Assembly (NCBI GenBank): GCA_963828715.1
Contig: CAWHFX010000010.1
Coordinates: 248,001 to 312,000 of the forward strand
Direction of reading: 5' to 3'
Length of the DNA: 64,000 nucleotides
Source: JAQGMV01 sp963828715
GTDB lineage: Bacteria; Pseudomonadota; Gammaproteobacteria; Burkholderiales; SG8-41
The notes below the pieces were generated by a model that was given only the letters and a program-made list of their open reading frames with translations, searched no databases and had not been told where the DNA came from. Made by a program: the position numbers and the translations under genes. Below, piece after piece: positions 29,072 to 38,280 of this stretch (position 1 is the stretch's first letter; every line of letters starts with the position of its first letter).

Positions 29072-30057
29072 CTACGGCTCGACTTTGATGTTCGCGTCCT
29101 TGATGAGCTTCGCGAATCGGACCATATCCGACCTCAGCAGGGCAGCGAACTGTTCGGGGTTCGAGATGAACGGCTCGAGCGACTGCGTACCCATCCAGTC
29201 GACGATTTCGGCTGAGGAAAGGATGTTCGCCATCTCGCCCGAGATCTTGTCGACGATCAACTTCGGCGTGCCGGCCGGAGCGAAGATCCCGGTCCAGCCC
29301 GACATCTCGAACGACGGCAGCCCGGCCTCGGCGAACGTCGGGTACCTGAGGCAAAGCCGCCGCACGCGGCTCTCCCGATATCGCGAGTGGTTTGAGCCGG
29401 CCGCTCCTGATATGCGGGATCGCGGAGATCGTCACGTGAAACGAAAGCTGCAGCTGCCCGCTGATCAGGTCGACGATGGCAGGTCCCGCACCCTTGTAGG
29501 GGATGTGCTGCATCCTGACGTTGGCGAGAACGCAGAAGAGTTCGCCCGCGAGATGATTGGTATTGCCGGTTCCGGAGGAGCCGTAATTGAGCTGCCCCGG
29601 CCGCGCCTTCGCGAGCGCGATGAGCTCCTTGAGATTGTTGACCGGCAAGTGAGGGATTGATCACCAGAATCTGGCGGGACCTGGCGATGGTGGCGACCGG
29701 GGCGAAATCCTTGAGCGCGTCGTACGGCGTCGGAAAGAGGCTCGGATTGATGACGTGCGGCGTGCCGGCGACAAGAAGGGTATAGCCGTCGGGCGCCGCT
29801 TTTGCGACGGCGTTGGTGCCGATGATCGAGTTGCCGCCCGGCCGGTTCTCGACCACGCTCGGTTGACCCCATTTCTCCGAAAGCTTCTGCGCGCTCATCC
29901 GCGTCAACGGATCGAGGCTGCCGCCCGGCGGGAACGGCGTGATGAAGCGAATCGCTCGCGCCGGATAGGCGGGCTGCGCAAGAGCGGTAACGCTCGGCAT
30001 CACCAGTAAGCCGAGCGTAAGCGCACGTGCGATTGCCGTCATGCGGCCCGCGCGCAT
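29072..30057 (-). CDS. Bug/TctC family solute receptor (two frameshifts)
   Basis: About 325 residues. Signal peptide (ALTLGLLVMPSVTALAQ) then YPARAIRFITPFPPGGSLDPLTRM, VVENRPGGNSIIGTNAVAKAAPDGYTLL. Frame breaks near 29650 and 29355: removing one T gives VINPSLPVNNLKELIALAK, and removing one base from GGTACCC gives LPQVPTFAEAGLPSFE. The end is normal (FAKLIKDANIKVEP). Two in-frame ATGs at 30057 and 30042 compete for the start. It lies downstream of the amidohydrolase gene (28 bases) and is probably in the same operon. Confidence 0.88.
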
Positions 30058-30085
30058 TGGCGAGAAGGCCCGAATGAGTCGGCCG

Positions 30086-30928
30086 CTAGTGCTTCTGTGG
30101 TGACCAGCGGTAGGTCTTCGCACAGGCGCCGCCCATCAGCATCGCTCGTTCACTTTCGGTGAGGCGATTCGTCTGCCGGAACGGCTCGACCGCCTGCTCG
30201 TAATTGCAGACTGCGAACGCGCGTGTCCAGTCGGTGCCCCACAGGCAACGATCGAAACCCCAGGCGTCGAAGATGCGGGCAAGCGGGTCCCAGATGTCAG
30301 GATAGGGAAACGGTTCGCGGGCAAGTGTGCACGCGCCGCTCACCTTGACCACCACATTGGGACGCTTTGCCAGCGCGAGCAGTTTCGGCAGATCGGCCCA
30401 GGGCTCTGGCGGGGCGGGTGGCGTACGCGGTTGCACGAGGCCCATATGGTCGATGATGAAACGCGTATCCGGGTTACGGTCGATCAGTGGTGCAACACCA
30501 TCCAGGTTGCCCGAGCACGACAGGTTCACCGGGAAGTCATGCCGAACGGCCGCACGCACGATGCGTTCGATACCGGGATGGTTCGCGTCGCGCCCCACGT
30601 CCTTCCTCATCATGATGCGGATGCCGACCGTGCCCGGCGTCTTCTTCCAGTCGGCAATGACATCGGCCACTGCCGGATCCTCCGGATCGACCGGCTTGAT
30701 GATCGCGAACCGGTCGGGGTGGGCCTGTTGCACCTCAACGGCATAGCTGCCGTCGTACCCATAGAGCGAATTGGCGGAAATGAAGATCGCGCCATCCACG
30801 CCGACCTTGTCCATGGCCACCACCATCTCGTCGCCGGTAACGTGATCGGGCCAGTTCGGGACGTTGCGCCACGGCCGTTTCGGTGTGTTTGCCTCGTAGG
30901 CGTGGACCTGGGAATCGATGATCGGCAT
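30086..30928 (-). CDS. amidohydrolase 2 family protein
   Basis: 280 residues of the PF04909 family. Opens MPIIDSQVHAYEANTPKRPW, similar to the enzyme at 4827. Conserved middle and end: RFIIDHMGLVQPR, NVVVKVSGACT and CLWGTDWTRAF, the last carrying a family aspartate. The start at 30928 has a perfect AAAGGAGG eight bases upstream; an upstream in-frame ATG lacks a site. Likely hydrolysis or decarboxylation of an aromatic or lactone substrate. Flanked by Bug genes on both sides on the same strand, suggesting it processes an imported acid. Confidence 0.88.
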   Translation of the reverse strand: MPIIDSQVHAYEANTPKRPWRNVPNWPDHVTGDEMVVAMDKVGVDGAIFISANSLYGYDGSYAVEVQQAHPDRFAIIKPVDPEDPAVADVIADWKKTPGTVGIRIMMRKDVGRDANHPGIERIVRAAVRHDFPVNLSCSGNLDGVAPLIDRNPDTRFIIDHMGLVQPRTPPAPPEPWADLPKLLALAKRPNVVVKVSGACTLAREPFPYPDIWDPLARIFDAWGFDRCLWGTDWTRAFAVCNYEQAVEPFRQTNRLTESERAMLMGGACAKTYRWSPQKH

Positions 30929-31020
30929 TGGAGAACCTCCTTTGTGGACAGGTTGCATGGGTCACGCGTCTCTTCTCGAGCAGAGGGGCGCCCCGTGTTT
31001 CGGGTTAGTGTATAGCGCCG

Positions 31021-31974
31021 TCACTCGCCGCGCAGGCCACCTTCCTGAATGAGCTTTGCGGTTCGTGCAATCTCCGCCTTCATGGCGCTCGTCAATTCCT
31101 GTGGCGAGCTGCCGATCGTCTCGACGCCGACGGTCGAAAACTTCTCCTTGATCTCGGGCAGGTTGATGGCTCGTACGATTTCCTGATTCAGTCGGTTCAC
31201 GATCGCCGCAGGCATGCCGAGCGGCGCATAGACGCCCGTCATTACGGCCGTCTCGAACCCGGCGAGGCCGGAAGCGACCATGGTCGGAAGGCCGGGGTAC
31301 AGCGGCGACGGCTCGGCACTGGTGATCGCGAGAGGCCGCAAGCGGCCGGCCTGCACAAAATGCGAGATCGCGGCGAGGTTGGCGTACATGAGTTGCACCT
31401 CGCCGCTCAGCAGTGCGCTCACCGCAGGACCGACTCCTTTGTAGTTGATGCGCACGATGCGCACGCCGGCCATCGACTTGAACAATTCGGCTGAAACGTG
31501 ATTGGTCGAACCGACGCCGCTGGAACCATAGTTGAGCTGGCCGGGTCTTGATTTCGCGAGCGCGATGAGGTCCTTTACCGATTTCACCGGCAGCGACGGG
31601 TGAACCGCGAGGATGTTCGGCTGACGGTGCGTGAGCGAGATCGGCGTGAAGTCCCGGACCGGCTCGTAGGAAAGCTTGTCGAACAGATAACCCGTGACGA
31701 ACGTGCCGCCGGTGATGAGAAGCGTATAGCCATCCGGAGCCGCCCGCATCACCACCTCGGGCGCGAGAACGGTGGGACGGTTGTCGATGACGAATTGCCA
31801 GCCCGCTCGCTCCGTCAGCCCTTTCACGAGCAGACGCGTGACGAAGTCGTTGCTGCCGCCCGGAGGCGACGTCACGATGCGAATCATTTTGACGGGGTAG
31901 TCCTGGGCGCACACCGCCACAGTCACGAGGAGCGACATCACCGTCGCAAAGCTCGATGCGATGAAACGCTGCAT
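31021..31974 (-). CDS. Bug/TctC family solute receptor
   Basis: 317 residues. Signal peptide ATVMSLLVTVAVCA, then YPVKMIRIVTSPPGGSNDFVTRL, FVIDNRPTVLAPEVVM, LPVKSVKDLIALAKSRPG, LNYGSSGVGSTNHVSAELFK, INYKGVGPAVSALLSGEVQ and LPTMVASGLAGFET. The usual PTVAEAG segment is diverged to PTMVASG. ATG 31974 chosen because GAGGAGG lies five bases upstream. Second gene of a leftward run Bug-Bug-amidohydrolase-Bug. Confidence 0.92.
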   Translation of the reverse strand: MQRFIASSFATVMSLLVTVAVCAQDYPVKMIRIVTSPPGGSNDFVTRLLVKGLTERAGWQFVIDNRPTVLAPEVVMRAAPDGYTLLITGGTFVTGYLFDKLSYEPVRDFTPISLTHRQPNILAVHPSLPVKSVKDLIALAKSRPGQLNYGSSGVGSTNHVSAELFKSMAGVRIVRINYKGVGPAVSALLSGEVQLMYANLAAISHFVQAGRLRPLAITSAEPSPLYPGLPTMVASGLAGFETAVMTGVYAPLGMPAAIVNRLNQEIVRAINLPEIKEKFSTVGVETIGSSPQELTSAMKAEIARTAKLIQEGGLRGE

Positions 31975-32010
31975 TGCGTCCTCCTCGTTCACATCTGCGC
32001 GACCAAGACG

Positions 32011-32970
32011 CTAATCGGCTTTGATTCCCTGTTCTCTGAATACCGTGCGCCACTTGCCCGACTCCCGCTGCAAGTGAGCAGTCATCTCGTCAGGGGTACT
32101 TGCGATCACCTCGAGTCCGCGATCCTGCCACCGTTTGAGGACATCCGGCGTCCGGAGTGCGGTCCGCACCTTTTCGGCGAGTGTCGACAGGACCGGTGCG
32201 GGCGTCCGCAGCGGTGCAGCGAGGACATGCCAGGCCGTGAATTCATAGCCGGGCACTCCGCTTTCCGCAATCGTGGGAATCTGCGGCGCGATCACGCTTC
32301 GCTTCGCGCTCGTGATGCCGAGCGCCTTCAGCCGTTTCGCCTCGATGTGGGGCAGTGTTTCGGCCATCGAGCTCGTGAAGTGCAACTGGGTCTCGCCGCT
32401 GATGGTCGCCATCGTCGCGGGACCGCCGCCCTTGTAGTTCACCGGGAAGAGCTTGATCTTCGCCAGATGGTTCAGAAGCTCGCCGGCGATGTGCGGATTC
32501 GTCGCCGGTCCTGCCGTCGAATAACTGATCGCATTCGGTTTCGATCGGGCAAGCGCGATCAGATCCTTGATCGAATTCACCGGCAGGGCGGGATGCGCCA
32601 CGAGAACCGGTGCTACTGAAGAGAGGAGCGAGATCGGCGCGAAGTCTTTGATCGGGTCGTACGGCATCTTATCGTAGACGAACTGGTTCGTTACGAAAGG
32701 CAGCGTGTTCGCGAGCAGCGTGTAGCCGTCCGGCGCGGCGTTCTTCACGAGCTCGGTGCCGATGTTGCCGGAGGCGCCGCTGCGATTGTCCACCACGATC
32801 TGTTGCCCGAGTGCGCTGCCGAGGTCGCTTGCCAGCATGCGCGCCACGACGTCGAGCCCTCCACCCGGCTGAAACGGCGTGACGATGCGGATCGGCCTCG
32901 ACGGGTATTCAGCCGCGAACGCTTGTGCTGCCCCAAGGGTGATCAGCAAGATTACGATATGTCGTTTCAT
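32011..32970 (-). CDS. Bug/TctC family solute receptor
   Basis: 319 residues. Signal peptide HIVILLITLGAAQAFA, then EYPSRPIRIVTPFQPGGGLDVVARML, IVVDNRSGASGNIGTELVK, PDGYTLLANTLPFVTN, SYSTAGPATNPHIAGELL, FPVNYKGGGPATMATISGETQ and IPTIAESGVPGYEF. An ATG twelve bases upstream (32982) is an alternative start. It is the first gene of the leftward Bug-Bug-amidohydrolase-Bug run and is divergent from the Bug gene at 33025, with only 54 bases between. Confidence 0.92.
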   Translation of the reverse strand: MKRHIVILLITLGAAQAFAAEYPSRPIRIVTPFQPGGGLDVVARMLASDLGSALGQQIVVDNRSGASGNIGTELVKNAAPDGYTLLANTLPFVTNQFVYDKMPYDPIKDFAPISLLSSVAPVLVAHPALPVNSIKDLIALARSKPNAISYSTAGPATNPHIAGELLNHLAKIKLFPVNYKGGGPATMATISGETQLHFTSSMAETLPHIEAKRLKALGITSAKRSVIAPQIPTIAESGVPGYEFTAWHVLAAPLRTPAPVLSTLAEKVRTALRTPDVLKRWQDRGLEVIASTPDEMTAHLQRESGKWRTVFREQGIKAD

Positions 32971-33024
32971 CGATAGGCCCATTGCGGCGTAGCATACTAG
33001 GTGCGAGGAGGAGGAATCCATACG

Positions 33025-34008
33025 ATGCGAACGCTACACCCGTCGTGTCTCACGCTGTACGCGTTTGTCTGCGCTACGTTTCATGTCGCGATCTGCTCCG
33101 GACAGGCGCTCGGACTGCCGAACAAACCGGTCCGGATCATCGTGCCCAACGCGGCCGCGGGTCCCAACGATCTCGTTGCACGGCTGATGGCACCGAAGCT
33201 GAGTGAAACCGTCGGCCAGCCGGTGATCGTCGACAACCGCCCGAGTGCGAACGGCGTCGTCGGCTCGGAGATCGTGGCGCGTGCCGCGCCGGACGGCAGC
33301 ACGCTCGCGGTCGGCAATTCCGGAACGCATGCGGTCAACGCGACGTTGTACAAGAAACCGACATATGACCCCGTACGGGATTTTGCGCCGATCACGGAAG
33401 TCATATTCGCTCCGCTGGTGCTTGCTGCACATCCGTCGGTCGCGGCGAACAACGTCAAGGAGCTGATCGCGGAAGCCAAACGCACGCCGGGCAAACTCAA
33501 TTTCGCCGTGGCCGGTGCGACCGGCGAGATCGCCGGTAATCTGATCAAGCTCCAGGGCCATGCCGACATCACGAACATCCCGTACAAGGGCGGCGCGCCG
33601 GCGATGGCGGCCGTAATGGGGAATGAGTCGCAGCTCGTGTTGACGCTGTATTCGAGCCTCAAGGGACCGATCGACGCGGGCAAGCTGAAAGCCCTGGGCG
33701 TGACGAGTGCGCGCCGCGATCCGCAGATTCCGAATGTGCCGACGATTGCCGAGAGCGGGCTGCCGGGATACGAAGTCGAATTCTGGATCGGTGTCTTCGC
33801 GCCCGCCAGGACGCCGGCGAAAATCGTAAACGCACTCAACCGTGAGACCGTGCGGATCATCAATCTGCCCGACGTGAAACAGAGCCTGGTGAATGGCGGT
33901 TACGAAGTCGTGGGCAGCACGCCGGAGCAGTTCGCGGCCCGCGTGCGCCAGGATACGGAAAAGTTTCGGAAGACCATCCTCGACTCGAAGATGCAACAGC
34001 TCGACTGA
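33025..34008 (+). CDS. Bug/TctC family solute receptor
   Basis: 327 residues. The export signal is long and atypical (TLYAFVCATFHVAICSGQALG). Then KPVRIIVPNAAAGPNDLVARL, where the usual PGG is replaced by AAG, VIVDNRPSANGVVGSEIVARAAPDG, DFAPITEVIF, LNFAVAGATGEIAGNLIK, ITNIPYKGGAPAMAAVMGNESQ and VPTIAESGLPGYEVEFW. Altered ligand-loop residues suggest a different ligand. A GAGGAGGAGGAA run precedes the ATG by about ten bases. Followed by a second Bug gene on the same strand. Confidence 0.92.
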   Translation: MRTLHPSCLTLYAFVCATFHVAICSGQALGLPNKPVRIIVPNAAAGPNDLVARLMAPKLSETVGQPVIVDNRPSANGVVGSEIVARAAPDGSTLAVGNSGTHAVNATLYKKPTYDPVRDFAPITEVIFAPLVLAAHPSVAANNVKELIAEAKRTPGKLNFAVAGATGEIAGNLIKLQGHADITNIPYKGGAPAMAAVMGNESQLVLTLYSSLKGPIDAGKLKALGVTSARRDPQIPNVPTIAESGLPGYEVEFWIGVFAPARTPAKIVNALNRETVRIINLPDVKQSLVNGGYEVVGSTPEQFAARVRQDTEKFRKTILDSKMQQLD

Positions 34009-34094
34009 CGGGTGGAGTGAATGTCGAGGGGCCGCGGTTGCACAGTGCGTGGCGGCCGAGCTCGCTTCGGGCCTGCGCATCCGGAGACCGGAAA

Positions 34095-35072
34095 ATGGAA
34101 TCAATGACCGCAGTTGCGCGAACGTTGCTCTCGAGCTTGCTGCTCATCGTTGCTTGCCCGGTTGGCGCCCAGCAGGTCTATCCCGGCAAGCCGGTTCGGC
34201 TCATCAGCCCCTATGGCCCCGGCGGCGGCAACGATACGCTGGCCCGTATGCTCGGCCAGGAGCTCACGAAGAACCTCGCTCAGCAGGTGATCGTCGATAA
34301 CCGGCCTGGCGCGAACACCATGATCGCGACCGATCTCGTCGCCAAGTCACGGCCCGACGGCTACACCATCTTCTTCGCAGGCATCAACACGTTCATCATC
34401 AACGCGATTCTCGCGCCGACGCCGTACGACATCATCAGGGACTTCGCGCCCATTGCGCCTCTCGCAAGCAACGAGACGATCATGGTGATCAATCCCTCGG
34501 TGCCAGCCCATACGTTGCAGGAGCTGATCGCGCTCGCGAAAGCAAAACCCGGAGAGCTCAATTACGCCACTTCGTCCGCGGGCGGGGCAGGTCATCTCGT
34601 CGGTGAGTTGTTCAAGCAGATGGCCGGCGTCAACATCCAGCATATTCCGTACAAGGGCTCGAACCAGGCCCTCACCGACGTCGTCGGAGGGCAGGTCCAG
34701 ATATCCATCCTGAGTCCCGTAGCTACGCTGGCGCATATCAAGAGTGGCAGACTCAGAGGTATAGCGATATCGGGTGAGTCGCGCTCTCCGGCGCTGCCGC
34801 AGGTCCCCACGTTCGCCGAAAGTGGTCTGCCGAACCTCGAAGCAAAAGCGATCTACGGCGTTCTCGCGCCCGCGCACACGCCAGGTCAGATCATCAACAG
34901 GCTGGCGCGAGAGATCGCGGCCATTCAGGGCATGCCTGATTTCAAGGAGAAGCTCGCCGTTCAGGGCGTCGAGCCATTCACGTTACGGCCGGAGCAATTC
35001 GCCGCATCGATCAAGTCCAGCATGGGCAAGTACGCCGACATCATCAAGACGGCGCACATCAAGCTCGAATAG
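34095..35072 (+). CDS. Bug/TctC family solute receptor
   Basis: 325 residues. Signal peptide TLLSSLLLIVACPVGAQQ, then YPGKPVRLISPYGPGGGNDTLARML, VIVDNRPGANTMIATDLVAKSRPDGYTIFF, LQELIALAKAKPGELNYATSSAGGAGHLVGELFK, IQHIPYKGSNQALTDVVGGQVQ and VPTFAESGLPNLEAK. ATG 34095 has GGAG eight bases upstream. It lies 86 bases after the preceding Bug gene and probably shares its transcript; it converges with the MaoC pair. Confidence 0.92.
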   Translation: MESMTAVARTLLSSLLLIVACPVGAQQVYPGKPVRLISPYGPGGGNDTLARMLGQELTKNLAQQVIVDNRPGANTMIATDLVAKSRPDGYTIFFAGINTFIINAILAPTPYDIIRDFAPIAPLASNETIMVINPSVPAHTLQELIALAKAKPGELNYATSSAGGAGHLVGELFKQMAGVNIQHIPYKGSNQALTDVVGGQVQISILSPVATLAHIKSGRLRGIAISGESRSPALPQVPTFAESGLPNLEAKAIYGVLAPAHTPGQIINRLAREIAAIQGMPDFKEKLAVQGVEPFTLRPEQFAASIKSSMGKYADIIKTAHIKLE

Positions 35073-35080
35073 CAACCGGA

Positions 35081-35563
35081 TCAGGGAGTCAGCGCAGTTG
35101 AATCGAGCGACTGCGCCACGTCACCCGAGCCGGTGGGCACGACTGCGCTGCCACTGCCGACCGCGGTTTTTTCACCGTGCTGGTTCTCGCAGTAGATATC
35201 GACGATGACGAGCGCGCCATGGTCGACCGGCTTGACCTGGGATACCCGTCCGTGAACCGTGATGGTATCCCCGGGCATCACGGGCTTGATGAACTTGAAA
35301 TCGATCGTTCCTGCCCGGCTGAACACGTCCAGCCCGACAAAGCGGGACATCAATTCGCAACCGTAACCCATCGAAATACGGCCGGACGCAAACGGTTGCT
35401 TCAGGCCGGTATCGCGTTCTGCAGCGGCGGCGTCGGTGTGCAGGTTCACCTTGTCTCTTCTGCCTTCCCCGCCGGAGAACCAGATCATCTTCTGCAGCGT
35501 CATGTGCTTGACCAACGGCGCAAGCTCGGTTCCCACTTCGATGTTCGCAGCGGTTACGCCCAT
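35081..35563 (-). CDS. MaoC family dehydratase (hot-dog fold)
   Basis: 160 residues. LKQPFASGRISMGYGCELMSRF carries the hydratase-2 region, where the family Asp/His pair would sit, and TIDFKFIKPVMPGDTITVHGRVSQV is the conserved PV-PGDTI block of MaoC-type hydratases. Its start lies inside the end of the upstream gene (10-base overlap), so the two are translationally coupled and probably form one heteromeric enoyl-CoA hydratase. The partner supplies the other hot-dog half. Confidence 0.85.
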   Translation of the reverse strand: MGVTAANIEVGTELAPLVKHMTLQKMIWFSGGEGRRDKVNLHTDAAAAERDTGLKQPFASGRISMGYGCELMSRFVGLDVFSRAGTIDFKFIKPVMPGDTITVHGRVSQVKPVDHGALVIVDIYCENQHGEKTAVGSGSAVVPTGSGDVAQSLDSTALTP

Positions 35564-35961
35564 TTCTCACCCACCTTCCTCGTGCGCAGAAGCTGGTGCA
35601 CGGTCATCACTTCGATTTTACGTCCATCCTCGTCGATCGCCGTCGTCTCCTCCACGACATACGGAACATCGCCGCGGAGGTACTTGTCGACGACACGCAG
35701 CGTGAGGTGAATCTTCTTGCCGGGAATGGGCGGGTTGAAAAACTGCCGAATGCTTCGCGCATTCACCCGGGCTCCCTCGAACAGCGCTTTCGTCGAATCG
35801 AGCTTGGGAGCATGGAGTACCGGAAACGGCGCATCCGGCCAGTCGAGCGCCTTACGGTTTTCGTCGATCTGGTTCTGTGTCACGACGGTCGTGCCGAGGT
35901 CTTCATCGGCGCCGACTTGAATGCGATCGAAGCGTTCCTTCTCTGACAGGTTCGCGGTCAT
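35554..35961 (-). CDS. FAS1-like/MaoC N-terminal dehydratase subunit
   Basis: 135 residues from the ATG at 35961, which is preceded by GGAGGT. FPVLHAPKLDSTKALFEGARVNARSIRQF and GKKIHLTLRVVDKYLRGDVPYVVEETTAIDEDGRKI-type sequence match the N-terminal hot-dog domain of two-part hydratases that act on acyl-CoA or acyl-carrier thioesters. It overlaps the MaoC gene and follows the CoA-transferase gene by 57 bases, fitting beta-oxidation-like steps on a CoA ester. Confidence 0.8.
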   Translation of the reverse strand: MTANLSEKERFDRIQVGADEDLGTTVVTQNQIDENRKALDWPDAPFPVLHAPKLDSTKALFEGARVNARSIRQFFNPPIPGKKIHLTLRVVDKYLRGDVPYVVEETTAIDEDGRKIEVMTVHQLLRTRKVGEKWA

Positions 35962-36018
35962 GAGACCTCCGGACGATGATTCATGATAGTTCGCCGAATC
36001 GGCACGCACAAGCTGAAG

Positions 36019-37206
36019 CTAGAACACACCCGCGGCCTTCATGTCCTCGATCTGATCCTGGCTCAGCCCGACGATCTCGCGGAATACGTGTTCGTTATGT
36101 TCGCCCAGCAGCGGCGGCGCCGTACCCGGCGCACTCGGCGAATCAGAAAGTTTGACAGGGTCGCCCAGCAGACGGAACGTCCGGCCCAGGTGTTCGAATT
36201 CCACGAACATGTCTCGCGCCGCAAGCTGCGCGCAGTCGTACACCTCTTTCGTCGACTGCACCGGCGCGGGCGAGAAATCCATCCCGAGCATCACGCGACA
36301 AACTTCTGAGCGCGGCAGTTGCCTGCTCCACCCCTCGAGAATGGGCCTCACATTTACGGTGAGGTATTTCTGTCCTTCGTTCAGATCCGCCCTTCCGATG
36401 TGACGGAACAGTCGTTCCCATTTCTCATGCTCACCCGCGCCCGACAGCATTACCCATCCGTCCTGTGCTTCGAAGAGCATGTGGTGGCTCGGCCCCAGTT
36501 CCTCGTGCCGACGCGGCGCGCTGGCGCTCTGCACGGTCTCGGCCGCTACAGCGGAGTAGTTGTGCATGCACATCGTGTCGTACATCGCGATGTCGAGAAA
36601 CTGCCCTCTGCCGGTCTGCTCACGCTGTCGAAGGGCCAGCGTGATGCCATACGCGGTCCAAAGCGCGGGAATCGTGTCGCCGATCGGCGCTGCGACCTGC
36701 ATCGGCCGGCCACCGGGTTCCCGGCTCCCGTCCATCAGGCCGCTCATGGCCTGCGCGGATGGATTGTGTGCGGTCCACTCGGAGTAGGGGCCGCGCAAAT
36801 CACTGCGCTTGCCGAAACCCGAGATCGAAGCGTAGATCAGCCGCGGATTGATCGCCTTCAGCACGTCGTAGTCGAGGCCGAGTTCCTTGAGCGCGCCCGG
36901 GCGGTAGTTCTCGACCAGCACGTCGCTGACCGCAGCCAGCTTCTTGAACGCGTCCTTGCCCTGCGCGTGTTTCAGGTTGAGTGTGACGCCGAGCTTGCCG
37001 CGATTGAGCGCGATGAAGTTGAGCGGCGCGCGCTCGCCGATGTCGTTCGGAATGGACGCATGACGCCGCGCCCACTCGCCGGTTCTGGGCGGTTCGACTT
37101 TGATGACCTGCGCGCCCGCCTGCGCGAGGAGCATCGACGTGAACGGGCCCGCGACGATATGCGAGCAATCGATTACGCGGATACCCGCGAGAGGCAAGCT
37201 GGTCAT
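36019..37206 (-). CDS. CaiB/BaiF family CoA-transferase
   Basis: 395 residues. MTSLPLAGIRVIDCSHIVAGPFTSMLLAQAGAQVIKVEPP, VTLNLKHAQGKDAFKKL, DVLVENYRPGALKELGLDYDVLKAINPRLIYASISGFG and WTAHNPSAQAMSGLMDGS are class III CoA-transferase landmarks, although the catalytic Asp of the usual D-x-x-x-QA motif appears here as N-P-S-AQA, an oddity worth noting. It is third in the leftward operon RidA3-Bug-CoA-transferase-hydratase pair, consistent with CoA activation of the imported acid. Confidence 0.88.
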   Translation of the reverse strand: MTSLPLAGIRVIDCSHIVAGPFTSMLLAQAGAQVIKVEPPRTGEWARRHASIPNDIGERAPLNFIALNRGKLGVTLNLKHAQGKDAFKKLAAVSDVLVENYRPGALKELGLDYDVLKAINPRLIYASISGFGKRSDLRGPYSEWTAHNPSAQAMSGLMDGSREPGGRPMQVAAPIGDTIPALWTAYGITLALRQREQTGRGQFLDIAMYDTMCMHNYSAVAAETVQSASAPRRHEELGPSHHMLFEAQDGWVMLSGAGEHEKWERLFRHIGRADLNEGQKYLTVNVRPILEGWSRQLPRSEVCRVMLGMDFSPAPVQSTKEVYDCAQLAARDMFVEFEHLGRTFRLLGDPVKLSDSPSAPGTAPPLLGEHNEHVFREIVGLSQDQIEDMKAAGVF

Positions 37207-37260
37207 GCGAATGCTTTCATCTTCGTGGAGACGCGCTGTACCCTCTGCATCGGCTCTTCC

Positions 37261-38280
37261 TCAATCGGCGTGTGCCCCCGACGCCTTCACCACGGTTGCC
37301 CATAAGGCGACTTCGTCGCGAAGAAATTTCGCGGCTTCATCCGGCATGGAGCCCACGGGCTCGGCACCCATGCTCATCAGGCGTTGTTTTATGTCCGGCG
37401 ACTGTGCCGCTTTGACCGCTGCGTCCGCCAGCTTGTCGATGATGACGCGTGGTGTGGCAGCCGGTGCCAGCAGGCTGTACCAAACCACGACCACCATATC
37501 GAGGCCGGCTTCGCTCATCGTGGGAACTTCGGGGAACAAAGCGGTACGCGATGCGGTCGTCGATGCGAGGGTGCGGAGCCGGCCGCCTTTGGTGAACTCG
37601 ATAACGGACGGGATGTTGGCGAAGTTGAGATCGACCTCGCCGCCGAGGAGGGCCGTGAGCGAAGGGAGCGTTCCCTTATACGGGACGTGCATCATGCTCG
37701 TCCCGGTGCGCAACTTGAAGAGCTCGCCCGACAGATGCTGCGTCGTTCCATTTCCGCCCGACGAGAAATTGAGCGCGCCGGGTTTGGCACGGGCCAGCGC
37801 GATCAGCTCTTTGACGCTGCGCACCGGGACGGAAGGGTGCACGACGAGGAGGTTCGGCGCCTGCGAGAAGATCGAGATTGCCGCGAGGTCGCGCGTGGTG
37901 TCGAACGGAAGGTTCTTGTAGAGAGACATGTTTATCGCGACCGGCGGTGTGTTCATCAGGAGCGTATAGCCGTCGGGTTGCGACTTTACGACGTACTCCA
38001 TTGCGATATTGGTGCCGCCGCCGGGCCGGCTCTCGATGATGATCTGCTGCCCGAGTGCTTCGACGAGCTTCGGCGAAAGCACGCGCGCCATGATGTCGAT
38101 CCCGCCGCCGGGCGCGAATCCGCTCACGATGCGAACGGGCTTGTTCGGATAAGGTTGTGCGACACTCAACTGAGCAAGGCCGAGAGCGGCCGATGCGATT
38201 ACCGTCATGGCGATCACGCGCAGGTCAGACGATACTGTTGTCAGCGCGATCCGATTCTCCGTCAAGGCGCGTACACCCAT
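37261..38280 (-). CDS. Bug/TctC family solute receptor
   Basis: 339 residues from ATG 38280. The hydrophobic signal is VIAMTVIASAALGLAQLSVA; starting instead at ATG 38211 would leave it without basic residues, so the upstream start, overlapping the RidA gene by 19 bases, is preferred. Landmarks: KPVRIVSGFAPGGGIDIMARVL, IIIESRPGGGTNIAMEYVVK, NLLVVHPSVPVRSVKELIALARAKPG, LNFSSGGNGTTQHLSGELFK, MMHVPYKGTLPSLTALLGGEVD and FPEVPTMSEAGLD. Part of the RidA3-Bug-CoA-transferase-hydratase operon. Confidence 0.9.
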   Translation of the reverse strand: MGVRALTENRIALTTVSSDLRVIAMTVIASAALGLAQLSVAQPYPNKPVRIVSGFAPGGGIDIMARVLSPKLVEALGQQIIIESRPGGGTNIAMEYVVKSQPDGYTLLMNTPPVAINMSLYKNLPFDTTRDLAAISIFSQAPNLLVVHPSVPVRSVKELIALARAKPGALNFSSGGNGTTQHLSGELFKLRTGTSMMHVPYKGTLPSLTALLGGEVDLNFANIPSVIEFTKGGRLRTLASTTASRTALFPEVPTMSEAGLDMVVVVWYSLLAPAATPRVIIDKLADAAVKAAQSPDIKQRLMSMGAEPVGSMPDEAAKFLRDEVALWATVVKASGAHAD

